Numbered from the stretch's first letter, positions 8,036 through 16,319 are shown. The stretch: DNA of 34,665 nucleotides from Actinomycetota bacterium (GCA_016213625.1 JACQZZ010000069.1:1-34665), one strand, 5' to 3'. Numbers and translations are program-made. Notes: a model not told the origin generated them from the letters alone.

Positions 8036-8878
8036 TCACCGAACCAGCGGACCGCGGACATGGATGTCGCTGGGCGGCAACGACTGCTCCCAGCCGGCGG
8101 GGCACCGCTCGGGTGCCACCTCGCTGAGCGGGGTGAGCACGAACCGGCGCTCGTTGATCCGGGGGTGCGGCACGGTGAGACGCTCGCTGTCGATGTGCAC
8201 GTCGTCGTAGAACAGCATGTCGACGTCGAGCGTGCGCGGTCCCCAGTGCACGACACGTTGGCGCAGTGCATTGGCCTCGATGCGCTGGCAGCGGCGGATG
8301 AACGCGTACGGGTCGAGCGAGGTCTGCACCTTCACCACCATGTTCAGGTACGCACCCTGACCGTCGGGACCGCCGATGGGTTCGGTCTCGTACACCTGCG
8401 ACATCGCCACGACGTTGCCCAGCTCGGCCACGGCGAACCGCAGGTACCCCTCGCGGTCGCCCAGGTTGCTGCCGAGCGCGACGATGACCTCGTGGTCTTC
8501 CAGCGGCGGGGCGGCGGCCTCGGCGCGCGAGCGGGTGATGACGACCGACGTGCTCTGCACTTCCTCGGCGATGGGCGGACGCAGCTTGGTGAGCGTGACA
8601 TCGACGACTTCGACGAGGTCGAACTCGAGCACCACGTCGGCGATCTTGGCCGCCAGTCGCTCGAGCAGGATGTCCTTCGAGTCGCGGCACATCTCGGCCA
8701 CTCGCTCGCACACCAGGCCGTAGTGCACCGTGTCGTTCAGCTCGTCGCTGCGGCCGGCGTTGCGCAGGTCGAGCCCGATGGACAGGTCGATGCGCAGCGG
8801 TTGGGCGATCTCTCGTTCGTGCGGCAGAGCGCCGATGACCGTGAGAACGCGCAGGTCGTCGATGAGGACGCGATCCAT
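8036..8878 (-). CDS. folBK: bifunctional dihydroneopterin aldolase / HPPK (FolB-FolK fusion)
   Basis: A 280-residue fusion of two consecutive folate enzymes. Residues about 1-118 are FolB, which cleaves dihydroneopterin to 6-hydroxymethyldihydropterin: IGALPHERE with Glu21, and LTKLRPP with Lys98. Residues about 129-270 are FolK, which pyrophosphorylates that product with [33 protein letters not shown] and [19 protein letters not shown] 8878 is chosen because AAGGAGG (plus strand 8885-8891) ends 6 nt upstream; longer in-frame starts ignore this site. A -10-like TAACTT (8909-8904) lies in the same 49-bp spacer as the promoter of the divergent enoyl-CoA hydratase gene. Fused FolB-FolK lets the intermediate pass between domains. 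Confidence 0.9.
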   Translation of the reverse strand: MDRVLIDDLRVLTVIGALPHEREIAQPLRIDLSIGLDLRNAGRSDELNDTVHYGLVCERVAEMCRDSKDILLERLAAKIADVVLEFDLVEVVDVTLTKLRPPIAEEVQSTSVVITRSRAEAAAPPLEDHEVIVALGSNLGDREGYLRFAVAELGNVVAMSQVYETEPIGGPDGQGAYLNMVVKVQTSLDPYAFIRRCQRIEANALRQRVVHWGPRTLDVDMLFYDDVHIDSERLTVPHPRINERRFVLTPLSEVAPERCPAGWEQSLPPSDIHVRGPLVR

Positions 8879-8903
8879 GGCGGGCCTCCTTAGGGGTCCG
8901 GTC

Positions 8904-8909
8904 AAGTTA
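8904..8909 (-). promoter_or_regulatory. candidate -10 (TAACTT) of folBK
   Basis: TANNNT hexamer read on the minus strand, about 13 nt upstream of the AAGGAGG ribosome binding site. It is interleaved with the divergent plus-strand -10 at 8916-8921, so the two promoters share one short region. Confidence 0.4.
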
Positions 8910-8915
8910 TCCCCC

Positions 8916-8921
8916 TACAGT
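8916..8921 (+). promoter_or_regulatory. candidate leaderless -10 (TACAGT) of the enoyl-CoA hydratase gene
   Basis: TACAGT ends 6 nt before ATG 8928 and no Shine-Dalgarno is present; typical geometry for an actinobacterial leaderless transcript. Confidence 0.55.
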
Positions 8922-8927
8922 CGGGTC

Positions 8928-9734
8928 ATGGCCAACTATGCGGAACAGTTTCCCACCCTGTCGTTCGACGTTCCGTCACCCGGCGTGCTGCGCATCACGC
9001 TCGACGCCCCGGGTTTGAACAGCGTCTCACCGGAGTGCCACGCGCATCTGGCCGATGTGTGGCTCGCCGTCGATCGCGATCCCGAAGTGCGGGTGGCCCT
9101 CATCCGCGGCGCGGGCAAGGCGTTCAGCGCGGGCGGCAGCTTCGAGCTGCTCGACGAGCTCACCACCGACTACGCCGCTCGCACCCGCGCCATCCGCGAG
9201 GCACGCGACATCGTGAACAACGTCATCAATTGTTCGAAGCCCATCGTCTCGGCCATCCACGGCCCCGCCGTGGGTGCCGGGTTGGTCTGTGGTCTCCTCG
9301 CCGACGTGTCGGTGGTGGGGCGCACGGCGCGCATCATCGACGGCCACACGCGCCTCGGCGTCGCCGCCGGCGACCACGCCGCCATCTGCTGGCCGCTGCT
9401 GTGCGGCATGGCGAAGAGCAAGTACTACCTGCTCACCTGCGACACGCTCACCGGCGAGGAGGCCGAGCGCATCGGTCTGGTGTCGCTGTGTGTCGACGAC
9501 GACCAGGTGCAGGACCGCGCGCTCGAGGTGGCGGTGCAACTGGCCGGGATGGCCCAGGCCGCCATCCGCTGGACCAAGCACACCCTGAACCACTGGTACC
9601 GCCAGGCCGGCCCCATCTTCGACGCCAGCCTCGCCTACGAGTTCTACGGATTCGGCGGCCCCGACGCGGCGGAAGGCCTGGCCAGCCACCGGGAGAAGCG
9701 ACCCCCGGTGTTCAACGGTCCGACGAGCGAGTAG
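8928..9734 (+). CDS. enoyl-CoA hydratase/isomerase family protein
   Basis: A 268-residue crotonase-fold protein acting on acyl-CoA thioesters in the cytoplasm, probably in fatty-acid or aromatic catabolism. The oxyanion-hole segments are visible: [16 protein letters not shown] (about 63-78) and [28 protein letters not shown] (about 103-130). The [13 protein letters not shown] region and a C-terminal REKRPPVF tail are typical of the family. The usual catalytic glutamates cannot be assigned confidently (VAAGDHAA replaces the common GxxPE/D context), so hydratase versus isomerase or another crotonase activity is open. ATG 8928 follows a leaderless-type -10. The last six residues, NGPTSE, are identical to those of the GGDEF-EAL protein at 12605-15292. 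Confidence 0.85.
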   Translation: MANYAEQFPTLSFDVPSPGVLRITLDAPGLNSVSPECHAHLADVWLAVDRDPEVRVALIRGAGKAFSAGGSFELLDELTTDYAARTRAIREARDIVNNVINCSKPIVSAIHGPAVGAGLVCGLLADVSVVGRTARIIDGHTRLGVAAGDHAAICWPLLCGMAKSKYYLLTCDTLTGEEAERIGLVSLCVDDDQVQDRALEVAVQLAGMAQAAIRWTKHTLNHWYRQAGPIFDASLAYEFYGFGGPDAAEGLASHREKRPPVFNGPTSE

Positions 9735-9820
9735 CGCTCAGTACTTCCGGCCCTGGCTCGGTTCCCCCCGGTGGCTCACGATGAGCGCACGGACCAGCAC
9801 TCACCGGGAGGAGGACTCGC

Positions 9821-10816
9821 GTGTCGACGACATCCCCAGCCGCACGTCGGGACGATCGCGGCGCCACCATCTTCGAGATCATCGTGGCGATCGTCATTCT
9901 CGGCATCGTCGCGGCGGTGGTCGTGTTCGCGGTACGCCGGATGGACGAGTCCGCGCAGCGAGAGGCATGCACCTCCGATCTGAAGACCGTCGAGAAGGCA
10001 CTGCAGAGTTGGGCGGCGCTCAACCCGGGCCAGCACGCTGTCACGGAGACGGACCTCGTCGCCGGCCAGTTCCTGGAGGGCGAGTCCGAGCTCCACGACG
10101 TGCTCGATGCGAACACCGTGGTTCCCGCCGGACGATGCACCGCGGGATCCGTCGCGGCCGCCCCGACTTCACCGTCGTCCAACTCGCCCACAACTCCCGC
10201 CACCACCGTCGCCCCCACCACCGTCGCCCCCACCACGGTCGCCCCCACGACTGCCAGTCCCACGACCACGATTCCGCAGCCCGGGGCATGGAACGTGATC
10301 ACCGGCGCTCCCACCATGAACGGAGCCGCCGTCACCATCGTCGGCGCAGCGACGATGACCAACCAACAGCCGATGGGGTCCAATGGCACTTTGGCCGTGT
10401 CGTCGACGTTCACGCGCGGCAGCGGGTACGGCATCTGGTTGCGCACGGCACTGGTCGGCGGAGCCATCAACAGCGGCTTCACCTTCCAGTGGGACGTGGG
10501 GTACGGGAACAAGTTCGTCCTGCGCCTGTGGGGTCCGGAGCGATTCACGCCGTACCTCGAGTGCTCGGTCCCTGTGGCCGTCGCACCCATTCCCGCCGGG
10601 ATGCAGAACGCGCAACCTCACGCGGTGTCGATCACCCTGTCGGGCCAGGCGCTCACCGCATCGATCGATGGCGCAGTGGTGATGACCGTCCCGAACCTCA
10701 CCTCGGCGTCGAAGCAGGCGTGCCCCAACAAGCCGGTGCCCACGGGCGAGCTCGTCGGCTCCCGCACGTGGAGCTACGACACCAACGTGACCTTCACCGA
10801 TTTGGTGTACTCGTGA
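9821..10816 (+). CDS. type IV prepilin-like protein with beta-rich C-terminal domain
   Basis: A 331-residue secreted pilin-like protein. The N-terminus has a short basic leader ending at Gly14, then A-T-I-F-E with Glu at +5, and a hydrophobic helix (about 15-36): a class III prepilin signal cleaved by prepilin peptidase. A pilin-like helical region (to about 100) is followed by a Thr/Pro/Ala linker with three exact TTVAP units (128-142). A beta-rich domain of about 180 residues follows, resembling LamG/concanavalin-like jelly rolls (VSSTFTRGSGYGIWLRTAL, FVLRLWG, VSITLSGQALTASIDG). I infer an adhesive or surface-binding role. The GTG start at 9821 is set by GGGAGGAGG at 9806-9814. It is unlinked to the pilus operon at 16950-22816 but beside two c-di-GMP genes. 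Confidence 0.82.
   Translation: MSTTSPAARRDDRGATIFEIIVAIVILGIVAAVVVFAVRRMDESAQREACTSDLKTVEKALQSWAALNPGQHAVTETDLVAGQFLEGESELHDVLDANTVVPAGRCTAGSVAAAPTSPSSNSPTTPATTVAPTTVAPTTVAPTTASPTTTIPQPGAWNVITGAPTMNGAAVTIVGAATMTNQQPMGSNGTLAVSSTFTRGSGYGIWLRTALVGGAINSGFTFQWDVGYGNKFVLRLWGPERFTPYLECSVPVAVAPIPAGMQNAQPHAVSITLSGQALTASIDGAVVMTVPNLTSASKQACPNKPVPTGELVGSRTWSYDTNVTFTDLVYS
10202..10246 (+). repeat. three tandem 15-bp units encoding TTVAP
   Basis: Three in-frame copies of ACCACCGTCGCCCCC (the third differs by one base). They form part of the flexible linker between the pilin shaft and the C-terminal domain. Repeat number could vary by slippage without shifting the frame. Confidence 0.9.
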
Positions 10817-10844
10817 CGAAGCGGTGCCCGGCCGGGCGACCCAC

Positions 10845-12503
10845 CTACTGCCAGCCGGCGCACACCCGATCGCGCCCGCTGTTCTTGGCCTGGTAGAGCG
10901 CCCGATCGGCGTCGCCGATGGCCTCGTCGACGGGCTGTCCGCTGTGGTGCATGGCAGCGCCGATCGAGATGGTGACGTGGTCGAGCCCCGTCGTCGGAAA
11001 GGCCAGGGCGTCGACCGCGGCGCGCACCCGTTCTGCGGCCGCCACGGTGTGCGCACGATCGGCATTCGCCAGCAGGGCGACGAACTCCTCACCGCCGAAG
11101 CGGAACACGAGGTCCGACGTGCGCAGCGCTGCTCGACACGCAGCTGCCACGTCGCGCAACACGACGTCGCCCACCTGGTGGCCGTGCACGTCGTTGACCT
11201 GCTTGAAGTGGTCGATGTCGAGCATCAGCACCCCGAACCGGGCATCGGGCCGAGCGAAGTGGTCGAGTGCTCGACGGTTGAGCAACCCCGTGAGCGGATC
11301 TCGACGAGCGCTCTCCTGCAGTTCGTCGTGCTCGTGCGCGAGGTGACGCTGTTCCAGATGCCGATTGAGCGCAACTCGCAGCGCGGGCGCGAGACGGAAG
11401 AACATCTCGGTCATCTCGTGGGTGATGTCGGCCGCCTCGGTGAGCCCGATGTGCACCACCGCCGGCGCACCGCGCCCGCCGACGTCGAGCACCAGCGACG
11501 TCGGCGAGGCCTCGGGCATGGGGGCAGGCGTCCCCACGAATCCGTCCTCAGGACCGAACCGCAACACGCCCTCCTCCACCGTCTCGGCGAACATCTCGAT
11601 GTCGCTGACCGGCAGGATGTCGGGCAGCACGCGCTGCGCGATCACGGCCAGCTCCGGAAGATCGTGGGCCATGACGAGGGCGTCGTTCAGGCGGCGCACC
11701 GCCGTGGCCACACGCAGCAGGCGGGCGACGTCGAGGTCCTCTCGCGCCATCAGGAAGATGCCGCACTCGAGTTGCCCGAGGCGCTCGAACATCTCGTCGA
11801 CGAGCGGTTCCGGGATGATGCAGCCGTGTTGTGGGGCGATCATCCGGATGGGTGAGAACTGTCGCTGGATTCGCGAGAGCCCGGCACCCAGGATCTCGCG
11901 ACTCGGCATGTAGTGCTCGTGGAACGGCCGCAATGCCTCGAAGTAGTCGGCGTCCTCGGCGAAGAGTCGGCTGCCGTCGGTGAAGCCACCGAACAGATCG
12001 GAGCTGAACAGCGTGCCGGTGCTCGACTCCCAGCTGCACATCGCGCCGGGGAAGTGCAGGTACGGCGTGAGCACGAATCGCAGCACGCGATCGCCGTCGA
12101 GCGGCAGCTGCCAGTCGTGCTCCTCGATGAGGTGGAACGGAAAGCCCGCCTGGTAGTGGTGGAGCAGCGTCTGCGCTCGCCATTCCGTGACCACCGCCAC
12201 CTCCGGGCGGGTGAGCAACTCGCGCAGCCTGGGGAGCCCGGCGGCGATGTCGGGGTCGCTGTGGTGACACACCACCCACCGCACCTGTTCGATCGGGATG
12301 ATGGCGGCCACCTTGGCCAGCACCTCGTCGATCATGTCGGCGGAGCCGGGATCGATGAGGACCGATTGATCGCCGGCCTCGACGAGGTAGGCGTGGCACT
12401 GGAACATCTCCTCAGTACGAGTCGCCCCCACCCACCAGATCCTTGGCGCGACCTCGATCGGCTCGGTGGGGTGGTACTCAGGCGTGCGGACGACGCTCAC
12501 CAT
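10845..12503 (-). CDS. diguanylate cyclase with N-terminal ODP (di-iron metallo-beta-lactamase) sensor
   Basis: A 552-residue soluble protein predicted to make c-di-GMP from GTP. Residues about 15-260 are a metallo-beta-lactamase fold of the flavodiiron/ODP oxygen-sensor type: His81-x-Asp83-Pro-Asp85 in CHHSDPDIAAGL, His150 in LHFPGAM, Asp169 in FSSDLFGGF and His226 in APQHG, a ligand set for two irons. A central linker follows. The GGDEF domain has active-site GGEEF at 470-474 and RTSD (461-464) five residues upstream, a canonical RxxD inhibitory site. By analogy with ODP cyclases it should respond to O2 or redox state (inference). TACGGT (12512-12507) is 3 nt before ATG 12503 but 6 nt before GTG 12500, so GTG 12500 may be the true leaderless start. 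Confidence 0.85.
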   Translation of the reverse strand: MVSVVRTPEYHPTEPIEVAPRIWWVGATRTEEMFQCHAYLVEAGDQSVLIDPGSADMIDEVLAKVAAIIPIEQVRWVVCHHSDPDIAAGLPRLRELLTRPEVAVVTEWRAQTLLHHYQAGFPFHLIEEHDWQLPLDGDRVLRFVLTPYLHFPGAMCSWESSTGTLFSSDLFGGFTDGSRLFAEDADYFEALRPFHEHYMPSREILGAGLSRIQRQFSPIRMIAPQHGCIIPEPLVDEMFERLGQLECGIFLMAREDLDVARLLRVATAVRRLNDALVMAHDLPELAVIAQRVLPDILPVSDIEMFAETVEEGVLRFGPEDGFVGTPAPMPEASPTSLVLDVGGRGAPAVVHIGLTEAADITHEMTEMFFRLAPALRVALNRHLEQRHLAHEHDELQESARRDPLTGLLNRRALDHFARPDARFGVLMLDIDHFKQVNDVHGHQVGDVVLRDVAAACRAALRTSDLVFRFGGEEFVALLANADRAHTVAAAERVRAAVDALAFPTTGLDHVTISIGAAMHHSGQPVDEAIGDADRALYQAKNSGRDRVCAGWQ

Positions 12504-12506
12504 TCC

Positions 12507-12512
12507 ACCGTA
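12507..12512 (-). promoter_or_regulatory. candidate leaderless -10 (TACGGT) of the ODP-GGDEF gene
   Basis: Minus-strand TANNNT hexamer, 6 nt before GTG 12500 and 3 nt before ATG 12503. The spacing favours the GTG. Confidence 0.45.
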
Positions 12513-12592
12513 CTCCCAAATGACGAGGCAGCGGACGACTCACGCAGGGCTGGAGGGGCACAAGGTCCCTGGTCGGAGCGGTCGAAAGAGCG

Positions 12593-12598
12593 GACGAT
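12593..12598 (+). promoter_or_regulatory. candidate leaderless -10 (GACGAT) of the GGDEF-EAL gene
   Basis: A at position 2 and T at position 6 match the two most conserved -10 bases. The hexamer ends 6 nt before GTG 12605. The same hexamer and spacing occur before ATG 34165. Confidence 0.35.
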
Positions 12599-12604
12599 GG
12601 TTGC

Positions 12605-15292
12605 GTGACCTCGGACCGCGCGGACCCGAGGCTGTCGGCACCGGCGGCTCGGTGGACACTTCCACTCCTCGTCGCACTCGGCGCGGTCAGCCTGGTGCAT
12701 GTCTGGCAGCCGCGCGACATCGTCGGCGACGTCACCTACCTGCTCGCCACCGTGCTGGCGGGACCGATCTGCCTACTCGTCGCGCTGCGATTGCCACGCA
12801 AGGTGCGCACGCCCTGGCTGTGGATGGCTGCCGGCATGAGCTGCTCCGGCATCGCCGAACTCCTCTTCGAGATCATCCATTGGACGACCGGCGAGAACCC
12901 CGACCTGTCGGTGGCCGACGCGTTCTATCTCTCGTCGTACGTGCTGCTCGGTATCGGCCTGATCGCACTCGGGCGGCAGTCGGATCGCCTGGATGTGGAC
13001 ATGTTGCTCGACCTCGCCTCGGCGACGGTGTTGTCGATCCTCATCGTCTACCAGGTGACCGATGTCAGCGGCATCTTCGCCGACGGCTCCGTCCCGCTGG
13101 CGAGCAGAATCGTGTCGGCGCTGTATCCGGTGTTCGACGCAGCGCTCCTGGCCCTGCTCACCACGACGATGGTGGCCGGCCGCCTGCGGGGCCGTCCGGG
13201 CTGGGTGCTGGCCATCGCCCTCTGGGCCTGGATGGCGGCGGACTTCGCGGCGATGCTCTTCGCCGACGCCGACATCGAGACCACCTGGATGGACCTCGGT
13301 TGGATGTGGGGAACCGCCCTCGTGGCCGTCGCGGCCACGCAAGTCCGTGTCGCGCCATCGCTGTCGACGCCGCCGAGGCGAGAGGGCATGAACCTGCTGC
13401 TCGGTCTCGTGCCGCTCGGGGTACCGATGGCAATCGAGGTGTGGTCCTATCGACATGGCACCGACCCCAACCCGATCCCGTTGATGGCGGCCACCGTGCT
13501 GCTGATCGCGATCGCGTTCGCTCGTTCGACCCGGCTGCTCCGCGAGCGCGACGCGCAGGAAGCACAGGTCCTGCGCAGTGAGCGCTATTACCGAGCGCTC
13601 GCCCTCAACTCGGCCGAGGCAGTGTTGGTGATCGGGCCCGACGGGCGATTGCTCAACGACGTGCCGAATCTCTCACATCTCAGCGGTGGTCTCTCCGCAC
13701 ATCGTGGCGAGCTCGTCCTCGACCTGCTGCGTACAGCCGAACGCCCGGCCGCGCAGGTGATGCTCGAACGCCTGCGCGCGAACTTCGAAGGCGTGTCCGA
13801 ACTCACGTTTCCCGTGACCGACAGCGATGGCTCCAAGCGGTGGTTCGGCATCCGTTCGCGCAACCTGACCGGCGATCCCGATGTGGGTGGCCTGGTGGTC
13901 AGTGTTCACGACGTCACCGACCGCCACCGCGCCGAGGCCGAGCTGACGCACCAGGCATTTCACGACTCGCTCACGGGCCTGCCGAACCGTGCGCTGTTCC
14001 ACGACCGAGTCGAGCACGCCATGCGACGAAACCAGCGCACGGGCTTCGATCTCGCCGTCGTCTATCTCGATCTCGACGGCTTCAAGGACGTCAACGACAC
14101 GCTCGGCCACGATGTCGGCGACGAGGTGTTGCGCGAAACGGCAACACGTCTGCTGTCGTCGGTTCGCCCCTTCGACACCGTCGCCAGGCTCGGCGGTGAC
14201 GAGTTCGCGATCCTCATCGAGTCGAGCACGCGAGCGCTCGACGACGCGACCATCGTGGCCGATCGAGTGCTGCAGGCGATGACCGCTCCGCTGCACGTGG
14301 CCGACACTGCCATGGTGCTCTCGGCCAGCATCGGCATCGCCATCAGCGATGCCGAGTCGACGAGTTCGTCGCTGCTCCGCGACGCCGATGTCGCCATGTA
14401 TCACGCGAAGTCCAACGGCAAGGCACGGTGGGCCGTCTACGACGAAGCGATGCGCTCGGTGGTCGTCGACCGACTGGAGCTCGAGGCCGACCTCGCCCAG
14501 GCCCTCGAACTGGGTCAACTCGAAGTGCGCTATCAGCCGGTCGTGCGCCTGTCGACCGGCGACGTCGCCGGCTTCGAAGCGCTGTTGCGGTGGCACCATC
14601 CCGATCGCGGGGTCGTACTGCCCTCGGTGTTCGTTCCGATCGCAGAGGACAACGGGTGCATCCTGCTTATCGGCGAGTGGGTGCTGAGGGAAGCATGCCG
14701 AACGGCGGCCGGGTGGCAGCGACGCGACCCCGAGCGGCGGACGACCATCGCGGTCAATGTCTCCGCACGGCAGCTCGCCACGCCGCAGTTCGTCGACCAA
14801 GTGCGCGCGGCACTCCAGGACACCGGCCTCGACCCCCGGCTGCTCGTCCTCGAGCTGACGGAGAGTTCGCTCGTCCACGACCCGATGCTGGTCGCCGAGC
14901 GGTTGAGGGAACTGCACGAGCTCCAGGTGCGCATCGCCGTCGACGACTTCGGCACCGGCTACTCGTCATTGACCTACCTGCGCCAGTTCCCCGTGGACAT
15001 CCTGAAGATCGACCAGTCGTTCGTCGGTTCGATCTCCGACGACGATCGCAACCCACCGATCCTGCGTGGTCTGCTCGATCTGGCGAAGACACTCGACCTC
15101 GAGACCGTCGCCGAAGGCATCGAGGGTCGCGTGCAGGCCGACAGCCTCCGCGCACAGGACTGCGAATTCGGGCAGGGATTCCTCTACGCGTCCGCATTGT
15201 CGGCCGCCGGGGCCGAGGAGATGTTGCACGCCACGACGGGCCAGTCATCGCGGCCGGCTGCCGCCGCGATCAATGGTCCGACGAGCGAGTGA
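12605..15292 (+). CDS. membrane GGDEF-EAL dual-domain c-di-GMP protein
   Basis: An 895-residue inner-membrane protein. Residues about 17-300 hold roughly eight to nine hydrophobic helices of unknown sensory type. A PAS-like segment spans about 320-440 (SERYYRALALNSAEAVLVIGPDG ending in VHDVTDRHRAEAE). The GGDEF domain has intact GGDEF at 530-534 and inhibitory RPFD at 521-524. The EAL domain has EAL at 658-660, NVSARQL, ELTES, DDFGTGYSS from 780, KIDQSFV and AEGIE, so both cyclase and phosphodiesterase sites look intact. The GTG start lacks a Shine-Dalgarno but has a -10-like GACGAT 6 nt upstream. It is divergent from the ODP cyclase across 101 bp. Its 3' end overlaps the convergent SemiSWEET-like gene by 23 bp. 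Confidence 0.92.
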   Translation: MTSDRADPRLSAPAARWTLPLLVALGAVSLVHVWQPRDIVGDVTYLLATVLAGPICLLVALRLPRKVRTPWLWMAAGMSCSGIAELLFEIIHWTTGENPDLSVADAFYLSSYVLLGIGLIALGRQSDRLDVDMLLDLASATVLSILIVYQVTDVSGIFADGSVPLASRIVSALYPVFDAALLALLTTTMVAGRLRGRPGWVLAIALWAWMAADFAAMLFADADIETTWMDLGWMWGTALVAVAATQVRVAPSLSTPPRREGMNLLLGLVPLGVPMAIEVWSYRHGTDPNPIPLMAATVLLIAIAFARSTRLLRERDAQEAQVLRSERYYRALALNSAEAVLVIGPDGRLLNDVPNLSHLSGGLSAHRGELVLDLLRTAERPAAQVMLERLRANFEGVSELTFPVTDSDGSKRWFGIRSRNLTGDPDVGGLVVSVHDVTDRHRAEAELTHQAFHDSLTGLPNRALFHDRVEHAMRRNQRTGFDLAVVYLDLDGFKDVNDTLGHDVGDEVLRETATRLLSSVRPFDTVARLGGDEFAILIESSTRALDDATIVADRVLQAMTAPLHVADTAMVLSASIGIAISDAESTSSSLLRDADVAMYHAKSNGKARWAVYDEAMRSVVVDRLELEADLAQALELGQLEVRYQPVVRLSTGDVAGFEALLRWHHPDRGVVLPSVFVPIAEDNGCILLIGEWVLREACRTAAGWQRRDPERRTTIAVNVSARQLATPQFVDQVRAALQDTGLDPRLLVLELTESSLVHDPMLVAERLRELHELQVRIAVDDFGTGYSSLTYLRQFPVDILKIDQSFVGSISDDDRNPPILRGLLDLAKTLDLETVAEGIEGRVQADSLRAQDCEFGQGFLYASALSAAGAEEMLHATTGQSSRPAAAAINGPTSE

Positions 15293-15593
15293 CCACGTCG
15301 GCGCCGGCCGGTTTCACCCCGGAGCGGCCACTTCGGTAGTGCATGGCGATCGCGATGGTGATGACGATGACCGTCAACGACACGATGTTGGTGATGATCA
15401 GCGCCGGGTTGCCCAGCGCGATGCCATACGACAGCCACAGCACGAAGCCGACCATCAGCACCGACAGATAGGCCACCGACACACCCGCCGACGACCTCGA
15501 CCGCATCATCGTGCGCATCTGCAGGATGGGCGCGAGCGCCATGAACACGCCCCACGTACCGGCGATGACAGCGAGGACGGACGAGACGGACAT
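15270..15593 (-). CDS. SemiSWEET-like (PQ-loop) membrane transporter
   Basis: A 107-residue protein with three predicted helices and the half-transporter pattern of bacterial SemiSWEETs, which dimerise to move sugars. Visible are an early P-x-x-Q element (APILQMRTMMRSRSSAGVS), a second helix ending in WLSYGIALGNP, and a third helix starting from the ITNIVSL asparagine. ATG 15593 is preferred over an upstream in-frame ATG because that one lies in the terminator hairpin of the preceding tRNA; GGAG lies 6 nt upstream. The last 23 bp overlap the end of the GGDEF-EAL gene on the other strand. Family assignment rests on motif pattern; the substrate is unknown. Confidence 0.7.
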   Translation of the reverse strand: MSVSSVLAVIAGTWGVFMALAPILQMRTMMRSRSSAGVSVAYLSVLMVGFVLWLSYGIALGNPALIITNIVSLTVIVITIAIAMHYRSGRSGVKPAGADVVTRSSDH

Positions 15594-15616
15594 GTGCGGC
15601 TCCGGGCGAAAACGAC

Positions 15617-15642
15617 GAAGGAGCGCCCGAAGGCGCCCCTTC
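15617..15642 (-). terminator. UUCG-capped hairpin downstream of tRNA-Ala
   Basis: Read on the minus strand: GAAGG, a mismatch, GCGCC, loop TTCG, GGCGC, a mismatch, CCTTC, followed seven bases later by a TTTT run. The C(UUCG)G tetraloop is unusually stable. It begins 7 nt after the tRNA 3' end and is its likely terminator or processing barrier. Confidence 0.65.
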
Positions 15643-15648
15643 AACGGG

Positions 15649-15721
15649 TGGAGGTGAGGGGAATTGAACCCCTGGCCTCAACAGTGCGATTGTTGCGCTC
15701 TGCCAACTGAGCTACACCCCC
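15649..15721 (-). tRNA. tRNA-Ala (anticodon CGC)
   Basis: A 73-nt cloverleaf can be folded by eye. The acceptor stem is GGGGGTG/CACCTCC with the alanine identity pair G3-U70. The D arm is GCTC/GAGC. The anticodon stem is CAACA/TGTTG with loop ATCGCAC (anticodon CGC, codon GCG). The T arm is AGGGG-TTCAATT-CCCCT. The discriminator is A73. CCA is not encoded (CCC follows), so it must be added by CCA-adding enzyme. Confidence 0.95.
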
Positions 15722-15746
15722 GTTGGACTGGCGAGTGTAGCGGCGG

Positions 15747-16319
15747 TCAGGCGGCGTTGAACCAGCTTTGTTCGCCGTACTGGCGATCCATCTCGAGGCT
15801 GCGGAGCTGCACGAGCTTGTAGCAGTAGCCGCACAGCGAGACGAACGAGAGGGCGAACGCCCACACCATCGCCGAGGCGTGTGTGGTGGCCGCGAGGAAG
15901 CCGGTGATGGCCACCGTGGCGACCAACAGGAACAGCACGTTGGCCCGACGACGGCGCACCATCTCGCGCTGGCTGACGCGGTGCAGGTGCATCTGGCGGT
16001 GGTGACCATGGCTCGGCGAGCCGGCTCGACGATCCAGCGTGGCGGCCTGCATCTGCTCGCGGCCGGGGGCGGCGACTCGGCGCACCTGGCCGGGGTGACC
16101 GTGCGTGCGACCCGTGGGCGGCGCCTGGGTGAGCGGGCGCGCCATGCCACGCATGGGCACCATGGTGCGCGTGGGCACCGCGCGCTGCAGGGTGGACAGT
16201 TGGCGACGGAAGTCGGTGACCGAGGAGTTGGGACGGTTCTCGACGCGCGAGCGGAGGAGCGGCGGAATGATGACCGCGGCCCAGACGGCTGCGACGGCGA
16301 GAAGGACGACGGGCTGCAT
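15747..16319 (-). CDS. actinobacterial membrane protein, SepX/GlpR-like
   Basis: A 190-residue protein with one N-terminal helix (about 3-22), a long basic, His/Arg/Pro-rich cytoplasmic middle (about 23-125) and two C-terminal helices (about 127-146 and 148-168). The opening VAAVWAAVIIPPLLRSRVENRPNSSVTDFRRQLSTLQR and the 1+2 helix topology resemble the actinobacterial SepX/GlpR family (Rv0996 type). That family sits by galU-moeA/glp-rimJ and acts with FtsZ-associated Glp in cell division. It is shorter than those proteins, so the match is tentative. ATG 16319 has GAGG 5 nt upstream. It lies 74 nt downstream of moaC on the same strand, with an AT-rich block between. Confidence 0.6.
   Translation of the reverse strand: MQPVVLLAVAAVWAAVIIPPLLRSRVENRPNSSVTDFRRQLSTLQRAVPTRTMVPMRGMARPLTQAPPTGRTHGHPGQVRRVAAPGREQMQAATLDRRAGSPSHGHHRQMHLHRVSQREMVRRRRANVLFLLVATVAITGFLAATTHASAMVWAFALSFVSLCGYCYKLVQLRSLEMDRQYGEQSWFNAA

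Noticed and set aside
10202..10246. Tandem 15-bp units considered as a CRISPR-like or non-coding repeat
   Set aside because: No spacers; units are in frame and encode a TTVAP protein linker.
10826..10837. GCCCGGCCGGGC palindrome between two convergent genes as a terminator
   Set aside because: A 12-bp perfect palindrome is common at this GC content, has no usable loop and no T-run.
13673..14917. Minus-strand open frame (414 codons) opposite the GGDEF-EAL gene
   Set aside because: Antisense shadow of an intact GGDEF-EAL protein.
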